The notes: a model not told the origin generated them from the letters alone. Counted from the first letter of the stretch, positions 1 through 17,751 are shown. The stretch is DNA of 64,000 nt from Vibrio navarrensis (GCF_015767675.1 NZ_CP065217.1:3348001-3412000), one strand, 5' to 3'. Translations and numbers: made by a program.

Positions 1-852
1 TCGAGCGCCCATCAGCAACTTGACCTGACGACCGCGAAAGTTATCTAAGCGGTTCCAACGCTCAACAAACCCAGTCATACCACACAATTCGTACTCTTTT
101 AACGCTCGCTGCCAGCTGCACATCAGTGCTAGAGCCAATTGGTTGCGATCTATCGGCGTCGCGCTATCAATCTGGTTTAGTGCTGTCCATGGTTGATCGA
201 TGCTGTCTTTACTCTCTTGCATCTGAATGTTCAGCCCCATACCGATCACCAGATGTGCCGCCCCACCCGCTTGACCAGACATTTCAACTAAAATGCCCGC
301 CAGTTTCTTATCCTGATAATAGACATCGTTTGGCCACTTGAGTTTGACACCTTGTATGCCCAACGATTCCAATGCTTCTACCGCAGCAATGCCGACAACT
401 AAGCTCAGCCCCATGGCGGCCGCCATCCCCGCATCCAGTTTCCAATACATAGACATGTAGAGATTGGCACCAAAAGGGGAAAACCACTGTCGACCTCTGC
501 GCCCACGCCCTTTTGACTGATACTCTGCGAGGCAGACATGGCCCGACTCAAGCTCTCCGATACGATTAAGTAGGTACTGATTGGTGGAATCGATCACCGG
601 AATCAGTTCAACGGAAGCCATGCTGTCAGCTTGTAATCGCGCTTCATCAAGCAAATATAACGGCTGTGCAAGCTGATAGCCCCGCCCTTGAATGCGATAA
701 ATGTCCAGCCCCCATTCCTGCATACCGTTGATGTGCTTGGCGATGGCCGCTCGCGACATGCCCAATTCTTGCCCGAGCGCTTCACCAGAATGGAAGTCTC
801 CATCCGCCAGCTTACTGAGTAAATGCAGTTTAACGGTGTGTTCTTTTCTCAT
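1..852 (-). CDS. birA: BirA, biotin-protein ligase / biotin operon repressor (3' end cut by window)
   Basis: Attaches biotin to the biotin carboxyl carrier protein through biotinyl-AMP and, in enterobacteria, represses the biotin operon. Translating from the ATG at 852-850 gives an open frame to the window edge (284 codons). Residues 1-60 form a winged helix-turn-helix (KLHLLSKLADGDFHSGEALG, then MSRAAIAKHING). The ligase domain follows with the ATP/biotin loop GRGRRGRQWFSP near residue 115 and KWPND near 178. The ATG overlaps the murB stop codon (ATGA), which suggests translational coupling. The murB-birA pair is the same as in E. coli. The C-terminal domain lies beyond base 1. Identification is firm. 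Confidence 0.95.
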   Translation of the reverse strand, partial: MRKEHTVKLHLLSKLADGDFHSGEALGQELGMSRAAIAKHINGMQEWGLDIYRIQGRGYQLAQPLYLLDEARLQADSMASVELIPVIDSTNQYLLNRIGELESGHVCLAEYQSKGRGRRGRQWFSPFGANLYMSMYWKLDAGMAAAMGLSLVVGIAAVEALESLGIQGVKLKWPNDVYYQDKKLAGILVEMSGQAGGAAHLVIGMGLNIQMQESKDSIDQPWTALNQIDSATPIDRNQLALALMCSWQRALKEYELCGMTGFVERWNRLDNFRGRQVKLLMGAR

Positions 853-1886
853 CGTCTTACCTGTTCTAGTGTGGTTTCTGCATGACGCCCCATAAAACGG
901 ACTTCGTGTTCCAGTGCGATTTGATACGTCTCCCAGACCCGATCACACACCAGCCCAGCCAGTGCAATCACATCTTGTGCGCTGCACTCAGCAGCATTAA
1001 TCAAAACCAGCGCCTGATCGGGATGCACCTGCGCGCCGCCAATCATCACGCCTTTGAGCTGACAATGCTCAATCAGCCAGCCCGCCGCCACTTTCACTTT
1101 ATCGCCCGCAGGATAGGCGACGATGTTCGGAAACTGTTTCTGTAAATGAGCAAAGTGCTGCGCATCAATGACCGGGTTTTTAAAAAAGCTGCCTGCATTG
1201 CCAAACTGTGCTGGATCTGGCAGCTTTTGCATACGCACTTGACAGACAGTGTCATAAATACGCTTAGGCGTCAGCTCATGTGCGGGAATGTTCTGAAGCG
1301 GACCATAACTGTTCACGGCCATCCAGTTTTTTTTCAACTTAAGTCCCAAGCCGACAATCACACAGCGTCCATACCACTGATGTTTAAATGTGGAATCTCG
1401 GTAGCCGAAGTGACATTCATCCGCAGTCAATCGGCGTGGCGAATAATCCTCAAGCGAAATGATATCGACATAATCACAGACATCTTTTAGCTCGACGCCA
1501 TAAGCACCAATATTCTGGATCGGCGCCGAACCAGCACAGCCGGGGATCAAGGCTAAATTTTCTAATCCGCCGATACCTTGCTCCACGCACCATTTAACCA
1601 ACTGCGGCCAATCTTCGCCGCCAGCGACGTACAAATAGTAGTGTTCGTCATCTTGCGTTAGCGTCTTTCCCATCAGGCGATTAATAATGACTACGCCAGC
1701 AAAGGGCTGCGTAAACAGCATATTACTGCCCTTTCCTAACACCAGCTTGGGCAATCCAGCCAAAGCGGTATTCGAGTAAATGTCAATTAACTCATCAAGA
1801 GATCTCACTTCAACCAAATGATCGCAGTACTGCTCGATGGCGAAGGTGTGGTAAGGCTTTAAAGAAGCATGATGTTGAATTTGCAT
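849..1886 (-). CDS. murB: MurB, UDP-N-acetylenolpyruvoylglucosamine reductase
   Basis: FAD-dependent cytoplasmic enzyme that reduces UDP-GlcNAc-enolpyruvate with NADPH to UDP-MurNAc, an early step of peptidoglycan synthesis. The 345 residues match the usual type I MurB length. Visible motifs are KLVLGKGSNMLF (FAD loop), ENLALIPGCAGSAPIQNIGAYG, the active-site serine in FGNAGSFFKNP, and the C-terminal glutamate region EHEVRFMG. It is the first gene of a murB-birA pair on the minus strand and its TGA overlaps the birA ATG. It is divergent from the acetyltransferase gene at 1924. No abnormalities seen. Confidence 0.97.
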   Translation of the reverse strand: MQIQHHASLKPYHTFAIEQYCDHLVEVRSLDELIDIYSNTALAGLPKLVLGKGSNMLFTQPFAGVVIINRLMGKTLTQDDEHYYLYVAGGEDWPQLVKWCVEQGIGGLENLALIPGCAGSAPIQNIGAYGVELKDVCDYVDIISLEDYSPRRLTADECHFGYRDSTFKHQWYGRCVIVGLGLKLKKNWMAVNSYGPLQNIPAHELTPKRIYDTVCQVRMQKLPDPAQFGNAGSFFKNPVIDAQHFAHLQKQFPNIVAYPAGDKVKVAAGWLIEHCQLKGVMIGGAQVHPDQALVLINAAECSAQDVIALAGLVCDRVWETYQIALEHEVRFMGRHAETTLEQVRR

Positions 1887-1923
1887 GAGGTCTTCGTCGT
1901 AACTTAAACTGAGGCCATTCTAC

Positions 1924-2382
1924 ATGACTTCAACCCAAGACGCAGTCGCCATGGCACACACAATCCGCATTGAACGACTAGACCCCATTAAGCTCCCTTT
2001 GGTGAAAAAACTGTACAAGGCATACTATCCCGGTGCAAAAGCCAAAAAAGAAGAACACATTGTTGTCGCTTATAAAGAGAATCAAATAGTTGGATTGGTT
2101 CGTTTTAAACCGATAGAAGAATATTTATTACTGACTGGTATGTTAGTCGTCCCTGCGCACAGAGAGCAGGGCGTTGGTCACACGCTTTTGTCTTATTGCC
2201 AGGAAAGTATTCTCAAAAATCACTGTTATTGCTTTGCTTACCGGCATTTACCGCCCTTTTATGCGCAGCATGGCTTTAAGACCATTGACGTTGATGCTAT
2301 CCCTAACTCTCTGAAACACAGGTACCTGCGCTACTGTGAAAGTGGTAAAGATCTCATTCCAATGCAATTCATCGATGATTAA
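1924..2382 (+). CDS. GNAT-family N-acetyltransferase
   Basis: A 152-residue protein with the GNAT fold. The acetyl-CoA-binding core reads LLLTGMLVVPAHREQGVGHTLL around residues 70-97, containing the R/Q-x-x-G-x-G/A pattern, and a C-terminal PFYAQHGFKTID strand follows. The substrate cannot be told from sequence. Translation may instead start at the internal Met in AVAMAHTIRIERL (residue 11), because the first ten residues look less conserved. It is divergent from murB and 96 bp upstream of pssA on the same strand, so cotranscription with pssA is possible. The GNAT assignment is firm and the function unknown. Confidence 0.8.
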   Translation: MTSTQDAVAMAHTIRIERLDPIKLPLVKKLYKAYYPGAKAKKEEHIVVAYKENQIVGLVRFKPIEEYLLLTGMLVVPAHREQGVGHTLLSYCQESILKNHCYCFAYRHLPPFYAQHGFKTIDVDAIPNSLKHRYLRYCESGKDLIPMQFIDD

Positions 2383-2478
2383 ATGCAAACAGCCCTAGCA
2401 TTTCTGGCAATGAATTTAAGATGTTTGCTAGAATGGCCAACTCGCAATACTGCACATAACTAAGGTAATACACCCCAT

Positions 2479-3819
2479 ATGATGACTAGCAGGAATCCGT
2501 TTGCCCAGCTTCCGGCAGTCGCTGTAAATGCAGACGCTCTGGAAGTTCTTCACTCGGCAAAAGACTTCAGAATCCGTTTATTGGAGGAAATCGCAAAAGC
2601 GACGTCTCGTATTTATCTGGTTGCGCTCTACTTAGAAGACGATGAAGCAGGAAGAGAAATTCTCACCGCGCTTTATGAAGCCAAGCAACGTAACCCCGGC
2701 CTTGATATCAATGTTTGTGTTGACTGGCACAGAGCCCAACGTGGATTGATCGGCGCAGAGAAGTCCGAAGGTAATGCGGCACTCTACAAAGCTTATGCGC
2801 AAAAATATCAACATAAGATTCCTGTGTATGGCATCCCGGTGCGAGGACGAGAAGTCTTCGGCGTGCTTCACCTAAAAGGATTCGTAATTGATGACACCGT
2901 AATCTACAGCGGTGCCAGCCTCAATAATGTCTATTTGCAATATAGCGAACGCTATCGTTTTGATCGTTATCATTTGATTCAAAATGAGATATTAGCTGAC
3001 AGCATGGTTAATTTTGTACAGCAGCAAATTATCGCACACCCCGCAGTCAACGACCTTTGTTGTAGCAATAAACCCGAAACCAAAGAGATCAAAGCGGCGA
3101 TACGTCAACTGCGCTCTTCACTGGCTCAAGCCCGATACCATTTTGACAGGCAAGTGGCCGAAAAAGACCAATTTTACATCACACCACTGGTGGGCTTAGG
3201 CAAACGCCGCAACTTGCTCAACCAAAATGTCGCCAAACTCATTGAAGCGGCGCAAAACGAAATTTTCATTTGCACCCCTTACTTCAATTTCCCTAAAGAA
3301 ATTGCGCGAGGGATCAAACGAGCACTCAAGCGCGGTGTTAAAGTCACCATTGTGGTAGGTGATAAAACGGCAAACGATTTTTACATCGCGCCAGACAAAG
3401 AGTTTAAGACCATCGGCGGTCTGCCCTATTTATACGAAGTTAACCTACGCAAATTTGCCAAGGCATTTGAAGCACAGATTGCTGCAAGAAATCTCTCGAT
3501 TCGCCTTTGGAAACATGACGACAACAGCTTCCATCTCAAAGGCATTTGGGTGGATAAACGCTACATGCTACTAACTGGTAATAACTTGAATCCACGCGCT
3601 TGGGCTCTAGACCTAGAAAACGGCCTCTTGATTCGTGATGATTACGCACAGTTAACCGATAAATTTGAAGCTGAAATAGAAAATATTTTGCAGCACACCC
3701 AACTCGTCTGCACATACAAGCAGTTAGAGAAAGTCGAAGACTATCCACTGGTGGTTCAGAAGCTCGTACGTAAGATCACTCGTATCAAAGCCGATGGTGT
3801 ATTAAAGAGAATTCTTTAA
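2479..3819 (+). CDS. pssA: PssA, CDP-diacylglycerol-serine O-phosphatidyltransferase
   Basis: Makes phosphatidylserine from CDP-diacylglycerol and L-serine, the committed step toward phosphatidylethanolamine. The 446 residues fit the PLD-superfamily (E. coli type) enzyme rather than the membrane-embedded CDP-alcohol transferase type. Two HKD-type motifs are visible: HLKGFVIDD with GASLNN near residues 131-150, and HLKGIWVDK with LTGNNLNPRAW near 353-377. The codon before the chosen start is also ATG (MMTSRNPF), so the start is uncertain by one residue. A strong intrinsic terminator follows. In E. coli this gene is elsewhere, so its place next to murB is a Vibrio arrangement. Confidence 0.95.
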   Translation: MMTSRNPFAQLPAVAVNADALEVLHSAKDFRIRLLEEIAKATSRIYLVALYLEDDEAGREILTALYEAKQRNPGLDINVCVDWHRAQRGLIGAEKSEGNAALYKAYAQKYQHKIPVYGIPVRGREVFGVLHLKGFVIDDTVIYSGASLNNVYLQYSERYRFDRYHLIQNEILADSMVNFVQQQIIAHPAVNDLCCSNKPETKEIKAAIRQLRSSLAQARYHFDRQVAEKDQFYITPLVGLGKRRNLLNQNVAKLIEAAQNEIFICTPYFNFPKEIARGIKRALKRGVKVTIVVGDKTANDFYIAPDKEFKTIGGLPYLYEVNLRKFAKAFEAQIAARNLSIRLWKHDDNSFHLKGIWVDKRYMLLTGNNLNPRAWALDLENGLLIRDDYAQLTDKFEAEIENILQHTQLVCTYKQLEKVEDYPLVVQKLVRKITRIKADGVLKRIL

Positions 3820-3843
3820 TCATAATTTTCCTACTTCCCTTCT

Positions 3844-3870
3844 GGCCTTAATCTTGTTAAGGCCATTTTT
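3844..3870 (+). terminator. Intrinsic terminator after pssA
   Basis: Perfect 8-bp stem GGCCTTAA / TTAAGGCC (3844-3851 and 3857-3864) with a 5-nt loop, followed by ATTTTT. Confidence 0.88.
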
Positions 3871-3901
3871 CATCTTTTAGACAACAACCCTGTCTCTTAG
3901 A

Positions 3902-3973
3902 AAGCCAATACATAAAAGACAAGGCTGATAATACACAGGGCGGACGACTTACCGGGGCCGACATCCACGCTTA
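3902..3973 (+). pseudogene. Remnant of a third IS630-type transposase gene
   Basis: About 72 bp closely resemble bases 4303-4374 of the transposase in the adjacent IS copy (the part encoding QYIKDKANDTQGGRLTGADI), but with scattered substitutions such as GATAAAGCC changed to GACAAGGCT. The match stops exactly where the left end of the next copy starts (TACCAATCT at 3974). It is therefore an older, more diverged copy of the element that was itself hit by the later insertion. Too short to code for anything. Confidence 0.75.
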
Positions 3974-4863
3974 TACCAATCTAAGTAAAAATGTGATCTA
4001 ATTGAGGCCATTCAACGATAAAACTTATTCGCTATGGACAGTCTCAATAATATCGACTTTAAAAAGCTCGCAAGCCAGCAGAAATCTATTCGGATGAAAA
4101 TGAGATTGCTGGTCCTCGCTCATTTCAAAGATGGACACTCTCGCACCCAAATCGCCAAGTTTCTTATGGTGAGCCGAACCAGTGTTAATAAGTGGGTTCA
4201 CACTTTTCTTGAAGAAGGATTAGAAGGGCTGAAGGAAAAGCCAAGAACGGGACGCCCCCCCCCCTTCTTAACTTTTGAGCAAAGAGAGCAATTGAGCCAA
4301 TACATAAAAGATAAAGCCAATGATACACAAGGCGGACGACTGACTGGGGCCGACATCCACGCTTATATCGTGAAAGAATTTGGCCAGCACTACCACCCTG
4401 ATTCTATCTATTACCTGCTCGACCACATGGGCTTTTCATGGATAACTTCCCGCTCAAAACACCCCAAGCAATCTCAAGAAGTCCAAGACGATTTTAAAAA
4501 AATTCAAAATTGAAACGATCCTGAAGATCCCAGGACACATCGCTTTAGAGCGTGTTGATATCTGGCTTCAGGATGAAGCCAGATTTGGCCAGCAAAACAC
4601 CACAACACGGTTCTGGGCAGAGAAAGGAACCCGTCCCAGAGCCGTGAAGCAACAACAATTTGAATATGCGTATCTGTTTGGTTCTGTCTGTCCCGCGAGA
4701 GGAATTGGCGAAGCGATGGTTGTTCCTTGGGTTAATAAAGAGATCATGATCGAGCATTTAAAGCAAATATCGGCAATCACTGAAAAAGGGCGTCATGCCG
4801 TCATCATTATGGATGGGGCGATTTGGCATACCAATGACATTGCAGAACCGTTTAGCAATGTCA
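3974..4863 (+). mobile_element. IS630-family element, copy A, truncated at its right end
   Basis: The left end TACCAATCT is followed by AAGTAAAAATGTGATC, and the same end recurs at 4864 (with one base changed). The transposase starts at 4034. The element is interrupted within the transposase, after the codons for PFSNV, where copy B begins. The missing right part of copy A does not reappear after copy B. That is what recombination between the two right halves would leave after copy B had inserted into copy A. Confidence 0.82.
4034..4863 (+). pseudogene. IS630-family transposase, copy A (3' truncated)
   Basis: The first reading frame (4034-4513, 159 aa) has an N-terminal helix-turn-helix typical of IS630/Tc1-mariner transposases: HSRTQIAKFLMVSRTSVNKWV near residues 35-55. 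It ends at a TGA just after a TTTTAAAAAAA run. A +1 shift there continues into FKIETILKIPGHIALERVD and the catalytic region with MDGAIWHTND, so two-frame expression by slippage on the A run is plausible. The reading frame is intact through a C10 tract (4255-4264), unlike copy B. The last third, including the catalytic glutamate region NPIEQVW, is lost at the copy B junction, so the protein is inactive as it stands. Confidence 0.8.
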
Positions 4864-5976
4864 TACCAATATAAGTAAAAATGTGATCTAATTGAGGCCA
4901 TTCAACGATAAAACTTATTCGCTATGGACAGTCTCAATAATATCGACTTTAAAAAGCTCGCAAGCCAGCAGAAATCTATTCAGATGAAAATGAGATTGCT
5001 GGCCCTCGCTCATTTCAAAGAGGGACACTCTCGCACCCAAATCGCCAAGTTTCTTATGGTGAGCCGAACCAGTGTTAATAAGTGGGTTCACACTTTTCTT
5101 GAAGAAGGATTAGAAGGGCTGAAGGAAAAGCCAAGAACGGGACGCCCCCCCCCTTCTTAACTTTTGAGCAAAGAGAGCAATTGAGCCAATACATAAAAGA
5201 TAAAGCCAATGATACACAAGGCGGACGACTGACTGGGGCCGACATCCACGCTTATATCGTGAAAGAATTTGGCCAGCACTACCACCCTGATTCTATCTAT
5301 TACCTGCTCGACCACATGGGCTTTTCATGGATAACTTCCCGCTCAAAACACCCCAAGCAATCTCAAGAAGTCCAAGACGATTTTAAAAAAATTCAAAATT
5401 GAAACGATCCTGAAGATCCCAGGACATATCGCTCTAGAGCATGTTGATGTCTGGTTTCAAGATGAAGCCAGATTTGGGCAACAAAACACGACAACACGGT
5501 TATGGGCAGAGAAAGGAACACGCCCCCGAGCCGTGAAGCAACAACAATTTGAATATGCGTATCTGTTTGGTTCTGTCTGTCCCGCGAGAGGAATTGGCGA
5601 AGCGATGGTCGTTCCTTGGGTTAATAAAGAGATCATGATCGAGCATTTAAAGCAAATATCGGCAATCACTGAAAAAGGGCGTCATGCCGTCATCATTATG
5701 GATGGGGCGAGTTGGCATACCAATGACATTGCAGAACCGTTTAGCAATGTCAGTATCATCAAGATCCCGCCCTATTCACCAGAGCTAAACCCGATAGAAC
5801 AAGTGTGGAGCTGGCTCAGACAACACTCTCTTGCCAATCAGAGTTTTACCGATTATGAGGATATCGTGGAGAAAGTGTGCAAGGCTTGGAATAGATTCTT
5901 GGACAGTACAGATAGAGTTAGCAAGATGTGTACAAGAGAGTGGATTAATCTGACCAGTTAATTTTCCAGATTGGTA
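4864..5976 (+). mobile_element. IS630-family element, copy B, full length (about 1.1 kb)
   Basis: Runs from the left end TACCAATAT (4864) to the right end, where AGATTGGTA (5968-5976) is the inverted complement of TACCAATCT. The length of about 1113 bp is normal for IS630-family elements, which insert at TA dinucleotides. It lies inside copy A's transposase gene and is nearly identical to copy A over the shared part. The sequence after 5976 is unrelated to the IS. Confidence 0.82.
4924..5961 (+). pseudogene. IS630-family transposase, copy B (frameshifted)
   Basis: Same protein as copy A. Here the C tract at 5145-5153 is C9 rather than C10, which shifts the frame and creates an early stop (5158-5160). 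The original frame reopens at 5181-5402, then the usual A-run shift leads to the catalytic part (about 5403-5961). That part carries IIMDGASWHTND and NPIEQVWSWLRQH, the second and third acidic positions of the DDE/D triad. Full-length protein therefore needs two frame changes. The C9/C10 difference could be a real mutation or a sequencing error in the homopolymer. Confidence 0.8.
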
Positions 5977-6060
5977 TTATGAGCGTTTCTGATGTATTTC
6001 TGATGGGGTTGATAGGTAGGAGATCGGGTAGTATCTATTTTTCATAACGCTAGATAGCAA

Positions 6061-6088
6061 AAAGTCCCAACCTAAGTTGAGACTTTCT
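6061..6088 (-). terminator. Terminator of the downstream rRNA operon
   Basis: On the minus strand after tRNA-Trp: AAAGTCTCAAC, loop TTAG, GTTGGGACTTT with one G-U pair, then a run of T. It closes the rrn transcript that ends in tRNA-Asp and tRNA-Trp. Confidence 0.8.
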
Positions 6089-6106
6089 ATACCCCGAAAG
6101 GAAATA

Positions 6107-6183
<77 letters not shown>

Positions 6184-6228
6184 GCAGATTTGACAAAGCC
6201 TTGCAATCTTGCAAGGTCTCTTTATAAA

Positions 6229-6305
6229 TGGCGGAGCGGACGGGACTCGAACCCGCGACCCCCGGCGTGACAGGCCGGTATTCTAACCGACTGAACTACC
6301 GCTCC
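6229..6305 (-). tRNA. tRNA-Asp (GTC anticodon)
   Basis: Minus-strand cloverleaf GGAGCGG...CCGCTCCGCCA, with anticodon loop CTGTCAC giving GTC. The CCA end is encoded. It lies between 5S and tRNA-Trp, as in the distal part of many gammaproteobacterial rrn operons. Confidence 0.96.
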
Positions 6306-6338
6306 GCTGTCTGGTTAGACGTTTCGTCTACTTTTTTT

Positions 6339-6375
6339 GTCTTCAGATTTTTCTTAAAAATCTAAAGACAACAAG
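6339..6375 (-). repeat. Long hairpin between 5S rRNA and tRNA-Asp
   Basis: Near-perfect inverted repeat TTGTCTTCAGATTTTT / AAAAATCTAAAGACAA with a 3-4 nt loop. On the transcribed minus strand it is followed by A rather than T, so it is more likely an RNA-processing hairpin than a terminator. Confidence 0.6.
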
Positions 6376-6378
6376 TTA

Positions 6379-6498
6379 AAGCCTGGCGATGTTCTACTCT
6401 CACATGGGGAGACCCCACACTACCATCGACGCTGTTTCGTTTCACTTCTGAGTTCGGGATGGAATCAGGTGGGTCCAAAACGCTATGGTCGCCAAGCA
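6379..6498 (-). rRNA. rrf: 5S ribosomal RNA, operon 1 (downstream)
   Basis: 120 nt on the minus strand, from TGCTTGGCGACCATAG to CGCCAGGCTT, with the pairing ends of 5S rRNA. It differs from the other copy by one base (GATTCCATC here, GACTCCATC there). Confidence 0.96.
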
Positions 6499-6607
6499 AA
6501 TTCTTTCTCTCTATTTCTAGAGAATAATCTGGAAAGCTGTTTAAGTTCTTTTCAACACATTCAATTCGTTCTTGTATCGAGTCCACCAAAACCCTTTGGG
6601 TGTTGTA

Positions 6608-9482
<2,875 letters not shown>

Positions 9483-9820
9483 ATACAACCCGAAAGGGTC
9501 TTTGCGTTAAACAACCAAGGTTCGCTATCTCATTATTTGAATGAGCGAGATAGCATTGATTTGCCGGACTCAATTTTGAATCGTCACTAAACGTGACATT
9601 CCCAAGAACACTTGAATGTGTTTGTTGGTGTTTGTCTTAAAGACAAACATTGAGAACTTTACAAACAACAATAAATTGTTGTTTTGTCAGCTTTCCAAAT
9701 TGTTAAAGAGCAGTGTTATTTCCCGATGAGAAATCCACTTTTTAAAGACTTTCAGCGTCGAAAAACCACCATCCACATTAAGAGGAGGCTTCATTTGGTG
9801 ACACAAAAACATTTAAAGAG
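9483..9820 (-). promoter_or_regulatory. 16S-23S spacer with boxA antitermination site, operon 1
   Basis: Non-coding transcribed spacer between tRNA-Val and 23S. It holds boxA, TGCTCTTTAACA on the minus strand (9701-9712), where the Nus antitermination complex assembles. It also has a hairpin GCTATCTC...GAGATAGC near 9523-9553 beside the 23S 5' end, a probable processing element. The segment 9661-9690 differs in sequence from operon 2. Confidence 0.82.
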
Positions 9821-9896
9821 TGGTGGGCGATACCGGGTTCGAACCAGTGACCCCCTGCTTGTAAGGCAGGTGCTCTCCCAACTGAGCTAATCGCCC
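9821..9896 (-). tRNA. tRNA-Val (TAC anticodon), operon 1
   Basis: Minus-strand cloverleaf GGGCGAT...ATCGCCCACCA with anticodon loop CTTACAA giving TAC. Third of the Glu-Lys-Val trio in the 16S-23S spacer. Confidence 0.97.
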
Positions 9897-9959
9897 ACAG
9901 TTTGTTTGTCTCCGCTTTTGAAAAAGCAGAATCAAAACAGAATTCCCTGTGGAAGGAAA

Positions 9960-10035
9960 TGGTGGGTCGTGCAGGATTCGAACCTGCGACCAATTGATTA
10001 AAAGTCAACTGCTCTACCGACTGAGCTAACGACCC
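9960..10035 (-). tRNA. tRNA-Lys (TTT anticodon), operon 1
   Basis: Minus-strand cloverleaf GGGTCGT...ACGACCCACCA with anticodon loop CTTTTAA giving TTT. Second tRNA of the spacer. Confidence 0.97.
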
Positions 10036-10036
10036 G

Positions 10037-10112
10037 TGGTATCCCGTAGGGGAGTCGAACCCCTGTTACCGCCGTGAAAGGGCGGTGTCCTAGGCCTCTA
10101 GACGAACGGGAC
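10037..10112 (-). tRNA. tRNA-Glu (TTC anticodon), operon 1
   Basis: Minus-strand cloverleaf GTCCCGT...ACGGGATACCA with anticodon loop CTTTCAC giving TTC. First tRNA after 16S. The acceptor stem has a G1-U72 wobble pair. Confidence 0.97.
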
Positions 10113-10140
10113 ACTAAGATACTCTAAACTGTCTAAACCA

Positions 10141-10161
10141 TATCAATCTGTGTGGACACTC
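10141..10161 (-). promoter_or_regulatory. 3' arm of the 16S processing stem, operon 1
   Basis: TATCAATCTGTGTGGACACT plus C (plus-strand reading) pairs with 11927-11947 in the leader, with one wobble across 21 positions. This brackets the 16S as an RNase III-type processing stem. The same pair occurs in operon 2 (about 15878-15898 with 17668-17688). Confidence 0.75.
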
Positions 10162-10215
10162 ATCGCGACTTATTTGTTTCCGCTTTAAAAGCAGAAGCAA
10201 ACTATCCGTATCGTA

Positions 10216-11769
<1,554 letters not shown>

Positions 11770-12100
11770 AAAAGTTTTTTGAAGCTTGCGCTTCGGCTCA
11801 ATGAATACTGATAAGTTTCTAGTCCCTAGAAGCTAGTTCCTAGAAAACTTGAATTGACTGTGCTCGATACCGAAGTATCAAATTGGTCACTCAGTTCATT
11901 GATAAATCTTTTGGATTATCATCAACGAGTGCCCACACAGATTGATAGGTTTATATTGTTAAAGAGCTTTGCTTTCAGCACCTTAGCACTTAGGCAGGAC
12001 GCGTATGATACGCTATTGACTCTGTAAGTCAACATAAAACTCTAAGCTTTTTGCTTAAAACTTTATGGTGACTCGTCTAATTAAAGACAAGTCGAATTCA
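11770..12100 (-). promoter_or_regulatory. Promoter, leader and boxA of rRNA operon 1
   Basis: Gene-free stretch between the 5S of the upstream operon and this 16S. On the minus strand there is TTGACT (12027-12032), a 16-nt spacer and TATCAT (12005-12010), a good sigma-70 promoter. The leader carries boxA AGCTCTTTAACA (11957-11968) and the 5' arm of the 16S processing stem (11927-11947). The downstream operon thus has its own promoter and need not rely on read-through. Confidence 0.8.
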
Positions 12101-12220
12101 AAGCCTGGCGATGTTCTACTCTCACATGGGGAGACCCCACACTACCATCGACGCTGTTTCGTTTCACTTCTGAGTTCGGGATGGAGTCAGGTGGGTCCAA
12201 AACGCTATGGTCGCCAAGCA
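12101..12220 (-). rRNA. rrf: 5S ribosomal RNA, operon 2 (upstream)
   Basis: 120 nt on the minus strand and identical to the other 5S except for one base. No tRNA genes follow it. An imperfect inverted repeat GACTTGTCT / AGACGAGTC follows at 12071-12094, without a clear T run. Confidence 0.96.
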
Positions 12221-12329
12221 AATTCTTTCTCTCTATTTCTAGAGAATAATTCGGAAAGCTGTTTAAGTTTTTTTCAACACATTCAATTCGTTCTTGTATC
12301 GAGTCCACCAAAACCCTTTGGGTGTTGTA

Positions 12330-15210
<2,881 letters not shown>

Positions 15211-15557
15211 ATACAACCCGAAAGGGTCTTTGCGTTAAACAACCAAGGTTCGCTATCTCATTATTTGAATGAGCGAGATAGCATTGATTTGCCGGACTCA
15301 ATTTTGAATCGTCACTCAAAGTGACGTTCCCAAGAACACTTGAATGTGTTTGTTGGTGTTTGTCATAAAGACAAACATTGAGAACTTTACAAGCAATCTA
15401 TCAATAAAGATAAATTACTTTGTCAGCTTTCCAAATTGTTAAAGAGCAGTGTTATTTCCCGATGAGGAATCCACTTTTTAAAGACTTTCATCGTCGAAAA
15501 AACCACCATCCACATTAAGAGGAGGCTTCATTTGGTGACACAAAAACATTTAAAGAG
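15211..15557 (-). promoter_or_regulatory. 16S-23S spacer with boxA, operon 2
   Basis: Transcribed spacer with boxA TGCTCTTTAACA (15437-15448, minus strand) and the same hairpin next to the 23S 5' end as operon 1. It differs from operon 1 mainly around 15391-15425. Confidence 0.8.
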
Positions 15558-15633
15558 TGGTGGGCGATACCGGGTTCGAACCAGTGACCCCCTGCTTGTA
15601 AGGCAGGTGCTCTCCCAACTGAGCTAATCGCCC
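15558..15633 (-). tRNA. tRNA-Val (TAC anticodon), operon 2
   Basis: Identical to the operon 1 copy. Anticodon loop CTTACAA, encoded CCA. Confidence 0.97.
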
Positions 15634-15696
15634 ACAGTTTGTTTGTCTCCGCTTTTGAAAAAGCAGAATCAAAACAGAATTCCCTGTGGAAGGAAA

Positions 15697-15772
15697 TGGT
15701 GGGTCGTGCAGGATTCGAACCTGCGACCAATTGATTAAAAGTCAACTGCTCTACCGACTGAGCTAACGACCC
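15697..15772 (-). tRNA. tRNA-Lys (TTT anticodon), operon 2
   Basis: Identical to the operon 1 copy. Anticodon loop CTTTTAA, encoded CCA. Confidence 0.97.
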
Positions 15773-15773
15773 G

Positions 15774-15849
15774 TGGTATCCCGTAGGGGAGTCGAACCCC
15801 TGTTACCGCCGTGAAAGGGCGGTGTCCTAGGCCTCTAGACGAACGGGAC
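15774..15849 (-). tRNA. tRNA-Glu (TTC anticodon), operon 2
   Basis: Identical to the operon 1 copy. Anticodon loop CTTTCAC, encoded CCA. Confidence 0.97.
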
Positions 15850-15953
15850 ACTAAGATACTCTAAACTGTCTAAACCATATCAATCTGTGTGGACACTCAT
15901 CGCGACTTATTTGTTTCCGCTTTAAAAAGCAGAAGCAAACTATCCGTATCGTA

Positions 15954-17506
<1,553 letters not shown>

Positions 17507-17693
17507 AAAAGTTTTTTGAAGCTTGCGCTTCGGCTCAATGAATACTGATAAGTTTCTAGTCCCTAGAAGCTAGTTCCTAGAAAACTTGAATTGACTGTGC
17601 TCGATACCGAAGTATCAAATTGGTCACTCAGTTCATTGATAAATCTTTTGGATTATCATCAACGAGTGCCCACACAGATTGATAGGTTTATAT

Positions 17694-17705
17694 TGTTAAA
17701 GAGCT
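17694..17705 (-). promoter_or_regulatory. boxA in the leader of rRNA operon 2
   Basis: AGCTCTTTAACA on the minus strand, the Nus-factor antitermination site between the promoters and 16S. Confidence 0.82.
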
Positions 17706-17751
17706 TTTCTAACGATTTTTGGAACAATCCGTCTCATCGTCAGGGGTGCAT

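Noticed and set aside
882..1490. Plus-strand frames of 87 and 114 codons
   Set aside because: Antisense shadows of murB, which is unmistakable.
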